This document shows, in pieces, positions 1 through 10,672 of a DNA stretch of 64,000 nucleotides. Location: contig JAZHRO010000063.1 in NCBI GenBank assembly GCA_037157565.1, positions 11,700,001 through 11,764,000 of the forward strand. The letters run 5' to 3'. Position numbers and translations under genes: made by a program. The DNA is from Thalassia testudinum (lineage: Eukaryota; Streptophyta; Magnoliopsida; Alismatales; Hydrocharitaceae). The notes beneath the pieces were generated by a model, which was given only the letters and a program-made list of their open reading frames with translations, was not told where the DNA came from and searched no databases. Position 1 is the first letter of the stretch, and each line of letters starts with the position of its first letter.

Positions 1-22
1 CAAATGGGATTCGTGTAGGGGT

Positions 23-982
23 TTGGGGGGACAGATGAGTAATCGCCATTTCCCGCACTCTAGAAATTTGAATTCTAGGGCTGTGCAGACGCCGCCTCCG
101 CCCCCATCTCTGCGTAAACCAGGAGGGCTTATGGCTGATGTGGAGGTTACTATGATGGAGAACATCAAAGCTGCAGAGATGGCCTTGCGTGGAGCTCTGG
201 TTGGGGAGGTTATGTCTGGAAGACCGACGGCGGAAAATGTTCGCACCCTGGTAACCTCTCTGTCTCTCTCGACCAACTCTTGGTAGGTTTCTTTTCTGTC
301 AAATACACGTTTTGTTCTCTTTGGTTTGGGTTTAGGGGATGTCGAGAAGCTGCAATTTCAAACATCTTGTAACGGTGGCTTCACGGTGATCTGGAGACTG
401 GTTTCTCCTTTTGATGGAGCCTTACCGGAGAGACCGCCCCAGAGAGTGGGAATCAGGTCGGGAAAACTTGAGATCGAGGGACTACCTCTGCATCTGAGGT
501 TGAAGGAGGTTGTGTCGTCGATGATCTCAGGCTTTGCATCAGTGGCAGAGGACGCGGTCGTCGGACTGCTTGAGGGGAATGGGAGTCTGTTGAGTGTGAG
601 GGTCGATGTCTTCATCACTAGCTCTATACCTGATAGTCTGATTTTGAGGTGCGGTGGAAGCTCCTGGATGCTGAGGCTGAAGTTCTTGGTGGGTGATACT
701 GTAGCAAAGCAACTTAAGTCGTCTGGACCTACAGCTGATGAGGAGGCGATTGTTCAGGAGCTGTGCACGGTTCGTGGCGATGAATCCCTAATTGTCGAGA
801 CTTGTAAGGACTTCTGTGATGGGGGGACGGGGATGCTTCGGAATGAAGAAAAGGAGGAATTGGGTGAAGGGGAAACGGCAGGACCGTCGTCCACGGTGGC
901 AGGGGATGTGCTGTCAGGTGGTAGGGAGACTGAGGAGCAGGGGAATCTTGACATGCAGCCTGAGTCCCTGAAGGATAAATAG
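23..982 (+). pseudogene. LINE ORF1 (gag-like RNA-binding protein) remnant
   Basis: Two open stretches (23-286 and 326-982) in different frames appear to be one broken ORF1. In plant L1 elements ORF1 encodes a nucleic-acid-binding protein that packages the element RNA. The second stretch carries a pattern typical of that protein: a basic strand, then E-G-L-P-L-H-L, then a later G-G-x-x-W segment and an acidic tail. No CCHC knuckle is readable. The start at 23 is simply the first ATG in the window and the true start could be upstream. The call rests mainly on position before ORF2 and weak pattern similarity. Confidence 0.6.
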
Positions 983-1173
983 GACCTGTAGGAGAAGGAA
1001 GACCCTAAATGTGAAGGGGGATCTTGTGCAAAGACTGGTAGGGGGAGATCACCATATAGCCTCCGACAGAGAAAATCAAAGGTTATCATTTTGATGGATA
1101 AAGATGAGGTTGCGAAAGTTATGCAAGTGTGCAAATGCCAAACCCTCAAGAGAGAGGGATCCAATGAGGATTG

Positions 1174-1872
1174 ATGAGAATCCTCACTTGGAATGTGCGT
1201 GGGTTACGCGAAAAAAGCCGGAGGGCATCTCTGATGAGATATTTGAGAGAATGGGGAATTGAATGTGCACTCATTCAAGAGACACACATTGAAAGTAATT
1301 CTGATAGGCTTTGGTCCGACTTGATAGCTTCAGGGACGAACGATTGTGTGCAGATTGATGCACATGGGAGGTCGGGGGGCATTGCTATCTGGTGGAGGAA
1401 GAGGTGGGCTCAGTGTTTGGAAGTTCACAAAGCCAGACATATGCTGACATGCAAATTTCAGATTCACTAGGGGTAGGAGTGTATCTGGATTACTGGGGTA
1501 TATGGACCTTGTATTGCATCTGCCAGGCAAGAGCTGTGGGAGGAGTGGTCTGCTGTGGCTGAGTTGGTGCAGGGGGGAATGTGGCTGACGGGTGGGGATT
1601 TTAATTGTGTGTTAACAGGGGCAGATAGGCCTAATGGCAGCACAGACAGTTCGGCTATTGGATTCCAGATGGTGGTTCAATCTCTGTAGTTGAGTGAATA
1701 TCCATCCTTTGGTGTGGAATTTACTTGGCGTAATGGAAATGGGCTGGCATCCAGGCTTGATAGATTTTTTGGGAATGTGGACATCCTTGTTAGATTCCAA
1801 TTGTCGACTGTGAGTGGATTGAGCCGACCTTTCTCTAATCATACCCCTTTGGTATGGGACAGTGGGGAAGAA
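1174..1872 (+). pseudogene. LINE ORF2 endonuclease domain (EEP/APE fold), frameshifted
   Basis: The start ATG at 1174 is followed by a T-W-N-V-R-G-L motif (metal-binding Asn), Q-E-T-H (catalytic Glu), a G-I-A-I-W-W strand, G-D-F-N near 1597-1610 and S-N-H-T-P-L near 1834-1851. These are the ordered motifs of the endonuclease that nicks target DNA for target-primed reverse transcription. The reading frame breaks near 1470, and a TAG near 1687 interrupts it again. The Asp of the usual S-D-H motif is Asn here (AAT at 1837-1839), which should impair catalysis. Confidence 0.85.
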
Positions 1873-3911
1873 ACCCAGGTTGGTTCCTATTTCAAACTGA
1901 AACGATCATGGCTGAATGAACCGGGCTTCTGCCAGATGATCAGCTCTTGGTGGAGAGCTAAAAAGGTGCAGGGGTCTGCTACTGTCAGATTGTCAACCAA
2001 GCTGGCTAGTTTGCGCATGATCTTAAAAGAGTATGGATCTACTGTTAGCTTGATGAGGGAGCAGAGGAGAAGGGAAGCTCTGAGTAAAATTCAGGAGCTG
2101 GACTCCAGGGAAGCAGCTGGCCTTTTGTCTAAAGATGAATTGGCTGAAAGGAAAATGTGGCAGGGTGTGGTACTAGATGAAGACCTTAAACAAGAAATTG
2201 ATTGGAGGGAGATATCCAAGCAGCTGTGGCTTAAGGAGGGGGATGCCAATACGAAATTTTTCCACCTTGCGGCTAGCTCTCGGAGGCGTGTTAGCTTCAT
2301 TTCCTCTATTCTCTGTGGTGGACATAGGGTCTTCTCTAATCAGGAGATTAAATCTGAAGCCATCAAATATTTTAGAGAGGCATCTCGGGTAGCTAGGAGG
2401 GGGAAATGGAGAATGGCAGGAAATGATGGTCCTAGGGTGACAAGTGAATAGGCTGAGCAACTGACTGCACTTATTACTAAAAAGGAGACCCTGCAGACAA
2501 TCAGAGAATTAAATGTGGAAGGTTCCCTGGGCCCTGATGGAATACAAGTTTTCTTTTACAAAGAGATGTGGAGTGTGGTGGGCAAGGAGGTGATGGATGC
2601 TATCAGAGAATTTGAGGTGGGAAATGCTGGGTTTGAGAGGATTAACAAGTCCTATCTTTTTCTCTTGCCTAAATCAATGGGAGCAGAACACTTTTCAGAC
2701 TTCAGGCTGATTTCCCTTTCAAACTCCATCTACCTTATCATCAGTAAGATTTTGGCTAATAGGCTGAGAATTGTTCTACAGGACCTGATTCATCTAATAC
2801 AGGCTGCTTTCTTGCCCAACAGATCACTTCAAGAATCCTTTATTTTGGCTCAGGAAATGGTTAATGGATGGCATTGAAGGAAATGCAAGGCCTTCATGTG
2901 GAAAGTTGATTTCCAGAAAGCCTATGATTCGATCTCTTGGCCATACCTATGGGAGGTTTTTAGAAGAAGAGGCTTCCACCCCCCCTTTGGATCCAATGGA
3001 TGAAACATTGTATCACCACTGCTTCATTTTCTCCTTTGGTCAATGGGAAGCCTTGTGGAGCCTGGATCCAGCCTCAGTGTGGGGTTAGACAAGGGTGTCC
3101 TCTAGCCCCATTGGTTTTCAACCTTGCGGTGGATGGGCTTGCAAGGTATGCTTGCAAATTGGCAGAGGTGGGTATAATTAAAGGGTAGTCACTATCTAAT
3201 AGGAGAAACCTGGCCCCCATTTTACAATATGCAGATGACATGGTGTTCTTTGTGGAAGGATCCAAGTCTGAGGCACATGATATGGGGTTATTGGTAAAGA
3301 TATTTGGCCATATTTTAGGCTTATGCTTGAACAAGGATAAGTCTGTTTTGATTTGCTTTGGCATGAATGAGCAGGAGCAGATGGATTTGGAGGGTACATT
3401 GGGGTCACCTCATACTCAACTGCCATTGAGATATCTAGGATTACCACTGAGGGCTACAAAATTGAAAAAATCAAACTGGAATGTCTTGTTTGAGGTGTCT
3501 GGAAAGCTAAAAAGTTGGAGTAGTAAATTCCTATCTAAGGGTAGAAGACTAATCTTGCTCAATTCGATCATTACAGCCATATTGGTCTTCTATTTCAGCA
3601 TATTTAGGGCCCCTAAATGTATTTGGAAGAGATTGGATGTTATAAGGAAGAGATTCTTCTGGAAAGGAGCAGGTCATGAGGGCGGGTTCATGCAGCCCGT
3701 CAAATGGAGCAGTATCTGCAGACCAAAGGAGTTTGGGGGGTTGGGAATTAAAGCAGTAAAAGAATTCAATGAGGCCCTATTGCTGAAATGGGCCATCAGG
3801 ATTTTGGACTGCAAGGAGGGGTTGATGGATGATCTGATCAGGGACAGCTATGGGGGATCTAACAGCAGTCTGCAAAGGCTTCAGCCGAAGAAGCCTTCCC
3901 CCTTTTGGTGA
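1873..3911 (+). pseudogene. LINE ORF2 reverse transcriptase domain, broken
   Basis: After a linker, the RT palm begins around 2500 with G-P-D-G-I, continues through F-R-L-I-S-L and a K-I-L-A-N-R-L helix, then K-V-D-F-Q-K-A-Y-D near 2900 and the active-site Y-A-D-D at 3228-3239. A thumb region follows with the R-Y-L-G-L-P-L motif near 3430. Stops at 2449-2451 and 2874-2876 and frame changes around 2870-3190 break the gene. A further stop at 3909-3911 ends the last long frame before the zinc region. Confidence 0.88.
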
Positions 3912-4187
3912 TCAGTGATATCTGCAATCACCAGCTACTGGCACCAGCTACAGCCTAAGCTCGGAGATGGCAGAAGTTTCAGCTTATGGAATGAGCGGTG
4001 GTCTGACTTGGGCCTGCTGAAAGAGATCTACCCGAGGGTGTATGATGCTTTTGGAGATAAGGATGCCACAGTTAGCAGTCTGTGGTCTTAGGCAGAGGGA
4101 TGCTAGCGGCTGGAAGGGTTGCAACAGTGCAAGCTGGGCACTCGACTATGGGAGGAGAGGCAGAAACTGATGGCTAATCTACAGTAG

Positions 4188-4709
4188 ATGCATCTTATGA
4201 GAGATGTGACGGATACATATTGCTGGCAGGGTAGTTTCTCAGTGAAGCAGGCGTATGAGAAAGTTATTAGATCCAATAGTGAGGTGGAATGGGATCCTAT
4301 TGATAGAAAGATTTGTCTTTTGAGAGTTCCTCTGAAGGTTCAGATATTCCTATGGCTTTGCAGACGGGAAGGGTTGATCACTGGCGATCTGAGGCACATA
4401 AGGATGGGGACTATTTTGAATGCCTGCCCTCTTTGTGGGTTACATTCTGATAGTGCAAGACACATCTTCTCCTCTTGCTTGGTCATTGACAAGATTTGGA
4501 GGTTGGTTTGCTTAGAACCCCTCCCCTCCTGGGATTCTTTGTGGCAGAGGTTCATCAATCCTGGTCGACCCTTGGGGGCTATGGCAGCCGTTTTGTGGTG
4601 TGTGTGGAGGGCGCATAATGATAAGCTTTTTCAGGAGAGACTGGTGAGATGTGAGAACGTTGTACAGGAGTGCTGGTCTCTCATACATAGTTGGGCATCA
4701 TTTTTGTAA
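4188..4709 (+). pseudogene. LINE ORF2 C-terminal zf-RVT region
   Basis: A 173-residue frame contains the plant L1 tail: an F-S-V-K-Q-A-Y opening, the W-x-L-C-R helix, then Cys-Pro-Leu-Cys, His and a final H-I-F-S-S-C, a C-C-H-C arrangement typical of the zf-RVT domain. It closes with TAA shortly before the 3' UTR. The stretch 3912-4187 between RT and this frame is the same protein in broken frames (stops near 4089 and 4185). Confidence 0.85.
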
Positions 4710-4742
4710 TACTCTTTTGATATGAAATATACTACCCTCCAG

Positions 4743-4767
4743 ATTGCTATCGGGTCATGATAGCAAT
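4743..4767 (+). other. Perfect 9 bp stem-loop in the LINE 3' UTR
   Basis: ATTGCTATC at 4743-4751 pairs with GATAGCAAT at 4759-4767 across a 7-base loop, 12 bases before the A tail. Some LINE clades need a 3' terminal hairpin for recognition by their reverse transcriptase. The position fits that role here, but function is inferred. Confidence 0.7.
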
Positions 4768-4787
4768 CCTCACTATTTCAAAAAAAA

Positions 4788-5186
4788 CCTTTGGATGAGG
4801 CCCAGAGGAATTACACTATTATTGAGAAGGAATTGTTAGTTGTAATATTTGCTTTGGAGAAATTTAGGGCTTATCTCTTAGGGTCTCACGTCATAATTTA
4901 CACCGACCACTCGGCCTTGAGACATCTCTTGGCCAAAAAGGATGCCAAACTCTGGCTTATTCGATGGATTCTTCTGCTTCAAGAATTCGATCTTGAAATC
5001 AAAGATAAATCCGGGGCACAAATTGTAGTGGCGGATCATCTTTCGAGACTTCTGAGTGATTTTTCTCATCCGGATATTTTGATTGCTGATACTTTTCCAG
5101 GCGAGTCTATCCTTGTAGTTTCAGGTGTCCAAACCCTGTGGTTTGCTGACATTGTAAATTATTTGGCCGTTGGTCAAATCCCTTAG
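4788..5186 (+). pseudogene. Gypsy RNase H domain (alpha)
   Basis: The frame opens in the conserved A-Q-x-N-Y-T-I-I-E-K-E-L segment and continues through the F-A-L-E-K-F-R-A-Y-L helix, I-Y-T-D-H-S-A-L-R-H-L and D-L-E-I-K-D-K-S-G to A-D-H-L-S-R-L. These are the plant gypsy RNase H motifs for removal of RNA from the RNA:DNA hybrid. It ends at a TAG at 5184-5186. The N-terminal catalytic part and the RT are missing because the LINE lies in front. Confidence 0.88.
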
Positions 5187-6415
5187 GATTGGACCAAGCA
5201 ACAATGAGATAGACTCAAATATGAGGCCAAGTATTACTTATGGGAGGACCCTAAATTGTATCTCATCGGCTCTGATTAAATTATTCGCCAATGTGTTCTG
5301 GAGATTGAATTCAAAAGTATACTCGAGTTCTGCCACGCATCTTCATGTGGTGGACATTTCTCTGGGAAAAAGACGGCTGCAAAGATTTTGCAATCTAGAT
5401 TTTATTGGTTGTCTTTATTCAAGGATGCCTAGGAATTCTTGAGGTCGTGTTCTTGATGCCAGGCACTTGGGAGCATAACCAAGAGAGACATGATGCCTCT
5501 AAACCCGATTCTTCCTATCAAAATTTTCAACGTTTGGGGCATCGATTTCATGGGACCCTTCCTCCCTTCATTTGAACACCAGTACATTCTCGTTGTTGTT
5601 GATTATGTGTCCAAGTGGATCGAGGCTATCCCCACCCGAACCAATGACCACAAGGTGGCCATCGATTTTATCAAGAAGAACATCTTTAGTCGGTTCGGGA
5701 TGCCGAGGGCCATCATCAGCGATGGTGGTACTCACTTCACTAATGCCCAGTTTCATAATTTACTGGCAAAATACAGGGTAAATCACAGAATCTCCACACG
5801 TTACCATCCCCAGACGAATGGATAGGTCAAGATCTCTAATCGGGAGATCAAGAATATTCTTCAGAAAACGGTTAGGCCTGATCGTAAAGACTGGACTCAA
5901 AAGCTTGAGGACGCTGTTTGGGCCTACCATACGGCGTACAAAATGCCTATCGGCATGTCACCATTTCATCTGGTGTATGGCAAGGTGTGACATTTACCTG
6001 TAGAAATTGAACATAGGGCATTTTGGGCAATCAAGAGGTGTAATCTAGATTTGAGTTTAGCCGGGAAGACCAGGAAACTCCAACTATTTGAGTTGGAGGA
6101 GCTTAGAAACATTTCATACGAGACTGCTAAGGCTCGGACCAAAGCTCTTCATGACCAATTGATATCCCGCAAGAGTTTTGAGCTGAACCAAAAGGTCTAG
6201 CTCTTTGATTCTCGACTTAAGCTCTTTTCGGCAAACTTAGGTCAAAATGGAACGACCTGTTCATTATCGAACAGATATTTCCAAATGGGGTCGTTCAGAT
6301 GTTTGACCCAAAGACTGGTAATTCATTTAAAGTCAACAGTCAACGTTTGAAGCCTTTTATTGATCGTATTATTCCAGAACCCGTCTCAGACATGGGTGCT
6401 CTAGTCACATTGTGA
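5187..6415 (+). pseudogene. Gypsy integrase and C-terminal tail (alpha), several stops
   Basis: The HHCC zinc region lies near 5325-5470. The D-D-E core runs from W-G-I-D-F-M-G-P-F near 5530 through I-I-S-D-G-G near 5710 to N-R-E-I-K near 5840, and the tail has a K-L-F-x-x-K-L-R-x-K-W chromatin-side pattern ending with TGA at 6413-6415. In-frame stops at 5430, 5454, 5823, 5988 and 6198 inactivate it. At 5454, 5823 and 6198 the delta copy has CGA, CAG and TGG, so the changes look like C-to-T type transitions. Confidence 0.88.
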
Positions 6416-6842
6416 TTACTTTGGCTGGACCTTGCCTAGCTGATGGCATTAAACTCAGTAGTTGTATAGTCTGACTCAGAGCTGACCCGAGTATCATATT
6501 CAGGTGATATCTTTTACATTCTACCCTTCTTTTCATGTCTTTTATTCTAAATGCGGACATTGCATCAGCTAGGCATGGGGGGGTGGATTCATTTCTGAAT
6601 CAATTTGTTAGCTCTGTGGAATTCTTGTAAATTTTACTTATTTTCTTATATATATATAAATTTGAATTAGGAAAGAATACTTGACCACTAGGACTTTTCC
6701 ATCTTAGGAAATATTACAATAGGATCTGAATACTAAGACCCTTCATGTCTATGGGCTTAATCAGCCCGGGTATCCACTAAAATGTCGATTTGTTTAACGA
6801 GTCTTGGCCATCCTGAATTCTATTTCAATTTTATTAAATAAG
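6416..6842 (+). other. 3' UTR of alpha with internal polypurine motif
   Basis: No coding sequence is seen here. The motif AGGCATGGGGGGG at 6571-6583 follows the end of pol by about 155 bases, as in delta and element E. An (AT)n run lies near 6645-6658. The UTR stops at 6842, where the beta LTR begins with TGATGAG. The preceding five bases (ATAAG) are the expected left half of beta's target duplication, but the right half is lost. Confidence 0.75.
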
Positions 6843-7667
6843 TGATGAGAGCCTCATCATGAGCCCTATCTAGCTCATTTTGACCTAAGAAAGAGAATAA
6901 GAGCTCCTACATAACTTGGAGAAGGGCTTAATTCAAGGAATAAGTGTTTTGAGAAGAAAATATAAAATAAAAGTTAAAACTGTAATTTTACCATTACAGT
7001 ACATAAATGGGATTTCTCAGAGGAAAAACATAGGTCACATGGTCTGAATAAGATAAAAAGTGGGTTGGTTCAGTCAGAAATGGGTTCATGTGCAATCTAG
7101 GAATTAAATGGCATTCTGTAATCCTAAAACATACTCGCTTAATTCAATAAGGTTATGGTCAGGATAAAAATCAACTAAACCCTCTAAAATTCATGGAAAA
7201 ATATCCCCTAGGGTTCAGAATCTTCAAATTGGCCTTTGGAACCTATTTTGACCTAGATTGGGGTCTAAGCTCATTAATTGACCTAATTTGGGTTTTTATG
7301 CAAAAATTCCAGTAAAACGTGATCAAACCTAAAATCAAACTTCACCATTGGATTTCTTAGGTCAAAATTAGGTTTGTACCAAAATTTGGACCTAAGGGGA
7401 GGTCATCTTGACCTACTTTGCAAAATAGTACACCCAAATTACATTTTAGCCCTTATCTTTTGAAAGTCATTACACAAACCCCATTAACTTCTTTGCCACT
7501 CTTACAAACAGGTCCCCCCACCATTAATGGGGAGAAATCCTACTCTGACGAGGAATGGAGGGGGAGTACTCCCTGATTCCTCAGAGATCTCCTCCCAAAT
7601 TTGGAAGGGAGATTCTTTGAGGAATTCCCTTCCATCTGAGCTCGATCCTAATCTCTGATTTGCACCC

Positions 7668-7695
7668 AATCTCTCATGCGAACGCACGAGAGATT
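7668..7695 (+). promoter_or_regulatory. Inverted repeat in beta U3 (12 bp arms, one mismatch)
   Basis: AATCTCTCATGC and GCACGAGAGATT flank GAAC. The same structure occurs in C (43441-43468), D (45990-46017) and F (61533-61560). In those three it sits 85-88 bp before a TATA box; here no TATA is present at that distance. Confidence 0.6.
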
Positions 7696-8719
7696 TGGGT
7701 CTCTAACTAATTCCATCTACGGTGAGGATTCGCGCACTTGGACACCATCTTCCTCCGCATCGCGCAACACCCGCGCGAGCATCTCTAGCCTCGTCGTCGC
7801 TGCCGTTTCCCTCCACTGGACACCATCTTCTTCGGCGACAGCAGGTACTGCCAGTCGCCATCTCTCCCCCTTCATCCACTTAATTAGGTTAGACTTAATC
7901 CTCTCTACCCCTTCTTCAATTCTCCTTAATCTATTTCATGAATTACCCCTCGACTGCCACTGTCCACCGCCATCTTCCCCATCTCCGACCAACCTCCGGC
8001 AAGACGCATCCGTCACTCCACACCTCCACATGTCTCGCCACCAACCTCTTCACCTCCGCCATCGACCACTGAACATTTTCCACCCACTCACAGACTGCCA
8101 CACGCACTCCACGCTTCCCCAGACCTAACCCATAAACCCAGCCACAGGGTGACCTAGGCACGCACGCCTAGGCCGCCCCGTGGCCTGCCACCCACCGTCC
8201 CACCTTCGCCTTGATACGACGAAGCTTCCCATGTATTTTAATGGGGCCACCAGGCCGTATTCATGTGTGGCAGATCTGAGCACTAGTCGCCATTAGCGAC
8301 GGCTCGAGAAGGTCGCAAGTTTGCTCCAGGCTGAAGCACTCCAGGGTCCCAGGTCTAGACGGCGCGGGTTGGTCTCGCGCATTCATCTGTCTAGGCAATT
8401 AGCGCTGCGAGGCCTCCAGCTGTAGCAATTGGAAGAAGGAGCTCCTGCTGGCGTGCACGCAGAAGTGGGTGGGACATTTAGTCCCACCTCGTGAACGCAG
8501 GAGTGAGGCGCGTGGGATAAATTGATTTTGTGTTTTACTCTATTCGCCTCGAGACACACATGGGGTGAGGTCCCTCGTCCTTACCACGCCTCGTCCACGA
8601 CACTCCCCTGCGGACCTAGCACCCGGACCCGACTAACCTATCCATGCACTCCTCACACACCACAGCCACGCCGATGCGCCTAGACCCGGGCATGTGACCG
8701 ACCCGATTACTCGGCTCTG

Positions 8720-9230
8720 GGAGAGCATACCAAAGAGAGATACACAGTGAGAGAGAGACGTGTGGGGAGCGTATGGGAATAGGTTTTGCTGTGTGGTGAT
8801 TGTGCAGGAAAAGGAAGCTAAGGGAGGAAGAGGCATAGCAAGAGAAGGAAAGGAAGAAGGACTTAGCCGCAGCAAGAGAAGGAGAAGAAGAAGAGAGACG
8901 CACTGTAGCAGAGGAGCGGTAGACTAAGGGAAGGAAAAGAAGGAAACAAGGGAAAGGTGAAGCTGACACTTAGCTGCAAATAAGAGAAGTCAGAAGAGAA
9001 GAAGGAAAAATAAGGAAGAAAGAGAGGCAAAGCCAAAGAGAAGAGGAAGTCAGAGAGCTAAGGCTGAAGAAGGAAGAAGAAAGGCAAAAGCATAGGACAA
9101 AGAAGAAACAAGGAAGAAGAAGCAGACGGCCAAAGAACAAAAGAATAAGAGCTAAGGAAAGAGGAAAATCAGAGAAAGAAAGGAAGAAGAAGAAGCAGAC
9201 AGGAAATAGGAGAGAAGAGAGATATCTTTT
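8720..9230 (+). repeat. Purine-rich (GA) tract in beta LTR
   Basis: About 500 bases consist almost wholly of A and G, with recurring AAGAAG, GGAAG and AAAGAGA blocks. A matching tract is at 62185-62395 in the F LTR. The long opposite-strand frames here (8616-8969) are a by-product of the composition. The tract ends just before a hairpin: GATGTCTGAT at 9234-9243 with ATCAGACGTC at 9250-9259. Confidence 0.7.
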
Positions 9231-9502
9231 TAAGATGTCTGATCATAAAATCAGACGTCCAATTTCTCTATTTTTGCCACAATTGACTTTTAAACTCTTG
9301 CATTTATATTCTGAATTAAGTTTTGAGTAATTCTAAGTGTTCAATTACATTATTGAGATTAGTGAATAAATTCCATTTGCTCTCTGTGTTCGACCTCGGA
9401 TACTTAGGTTTTCGAGTAATAAATTCTTATTTGTTGTCAACGCTTGGTCACCTATACTACAACACAACTGACTTAAAACACGATGAAGCGCTGCAAACAT
9501 TT

Positions 9503-9520
9503 TGGTGCCGTTGCCGGGGA
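9503..9520 (+). other. Primer binding site of beta (tRNA-Asp type)
   Basis: TGGTGCCGTTGCCGGGGA is complementary, with one mismatch, to the 3' end of plant tRNA-Asp (family consensus TGGCGCCGTTGCCGGGGA). It starts three bases after the LTR end, which fixes the LTR boundary. tRNA-Asp priming is typical of Athila-type elements. Confidence 0.85.
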
Positions 9521-10672
9521 GCAACGCGCAATTTATCACTAATTTCTGCATTCTTTTTTGATCATATTGTACACTAACTTGCCCTACTTTGCTTTGTTGT
9601 GATCTTGCAAGGTATTTCACGAGATGATCCCTCCTGCAATTCAACTACTCTAGGGCAGGTAATCTCTTTTCTTCCTTAAACCATCCCCTAATCCTTGAAA
9701 GACAAAAGAAGCAATTAATTTAGGAATCAACTGCTTTCTTTCTATAGTAATCACCATCTTTAAGGCAAACGTTTCCTGATTTTGCAAAAATTTTTCAAAA
9801 CTTATTGAAGTGGAAGCGATTTTTTTAGATCCTATCCCACAAATTCCTGTGCCTAATAGAAATCACGCTTAATCTCCGCGGACAACACATTTCTTGCTTT
9901 TAAGTCCAAAGAGAACCTTTTTCAAGAAGAAAAGAGGATTAGAAATAGAACCAAATTATGGTTTCTACAGTAGGGTCTTGGAGTGCTAGTCACATGTGCC
10001 TGTTTAAAAGGAAATGATCCCTCCCGCATCAATGTGCTACCCAAGCCCTTGATTGAAGAGATCTAAACAAGATAAAACCCTAGAAATTGAGCTCTAACAA
10101 TACTTGAATCTTAAAATCCTGGACCTAATAAACTGGGAGTCAAATCAGGGTGATGTCTAGGTTCCAAGCCTAGAATCATTCTGCCATATTTAGGACAGGT
10201 CAGGTGAAGTTGACCCCTTGGGTCAACCAACCTCCAAATTAGGTCACAACATCAAAACAGCTAAAGTTCAAGAGAAAACCCTAAAACACCTTTGAAATAA
10301 AAGTGGTAGACTTAAGTGGTCAAGGTCCCCATTCTGGTCTACCTGGAATCTCAGTGACAAGAGAGGTCGGGTAGGGGAAACCCTGTAACCCATGGGGACT
10401 CTCTACCGTGTAGGGGTCTTTGCGGGACTCTCCCTCTCTGGCTGTCTAGGTAATCTAGGGGTATCATCCACCCCGAACCTCCATAGTCATCCAAATGTCT
10501 TTGGGTGTCTTGATTGGGTCAAAAACATCTCCAGTCCCGCATCTTTTCCTTTAGAGCACACACATACATTTTCAGTGGGACTCTTTATTTAGATTTAATC
10601 ACTTCATAACTTGATTCTACATCTTGATTCAAACTTCGATTCTACATCTTGATTTCACCACCTGATCCAAAT
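9521..10672 (+). other. 5' leader of beta, homologous to D and F leaders
   Basis: No convincing gene is seen. From about 10040 to 10530 the text matches the D leader (48130-48600) and the F leader (63180-63650). Shared blocks include GGTGAAGTTGACC, 'ggtagactta' and 'gtcttgattgggtc'. It contains a perfect hairpin, GTTGACCC (10209-10216) with GGGTCAAC (10220-10227). Position and conservation suggest a packaging or translation element, which is inference. Confidence 0.7.

Larger units (their letters stand above)
1..4787 (+). mobile_element. L1-type LINE (non-LTR retrotransposon), degraded
   Basis: The order is ORF1-like protein, apurinic-type endonuclease, reverse transcriptase with YADD (3228-3239), C-terminal zf-RVT zinc region, a short 3' UTR with a perfect stem-loop, then an A8 run at 4780-4787. 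This is the plant L1 order. The right junction is clear because gypsy RNase H coding sequence resumes straight after the A tail. The 5' end may lie before base 1, so the target-site duplication cannot be checked. Several stops and frameshifts make the copy inactive. Confidence 0.9.
4788..6842 (+). mobile_element. Gypsy (Athila/Tat-type) element 'alpha', 3' part of pol plus 3' UTR
   Basis: This stretch holds RNase H, integrase and the C-terminal tail of a Ty3/gypsy polyprotein in that order, followed by a 3' UTR with an AGGCATGGGGGGG motif. The left part is displaced upstream of the window by the LINE. The right part is cut at 6842 by element beta. The protein and UTR match the minus-strand element at 15223-28102 closely, so both belong to one family. 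For example, both have the same text around 'ttaaataag' at the end of the UTR. Confidence 0.9.
6843..9499 (+). repeat. 5' LTR of beta
   Basis: It begins TGATGAGAGCCTCATCA (a hairpin tip) and ends ...CTGCAAACA directly before the primer site, so it has TG...CA ends. It spans 2657 bases. The segment 6843-7549 matches the 3' LTR start at 14039-14740 with scattered differences. A purine-rich tract fills about 8720-9230. U5 carries a GTGTTCGACCTCGG motif near 9387, a motif I also see in modified form in F and D. No convincing TATA box was found, unlike in C, D and F. Confidence 0.88.

Noticed and set aside
7676..8161. 150-residue frame and an opposing frame in the beta LTR
   Set aside because: Composition-driven (C-rich, CCACC repeats) and not kept in related LTRs.
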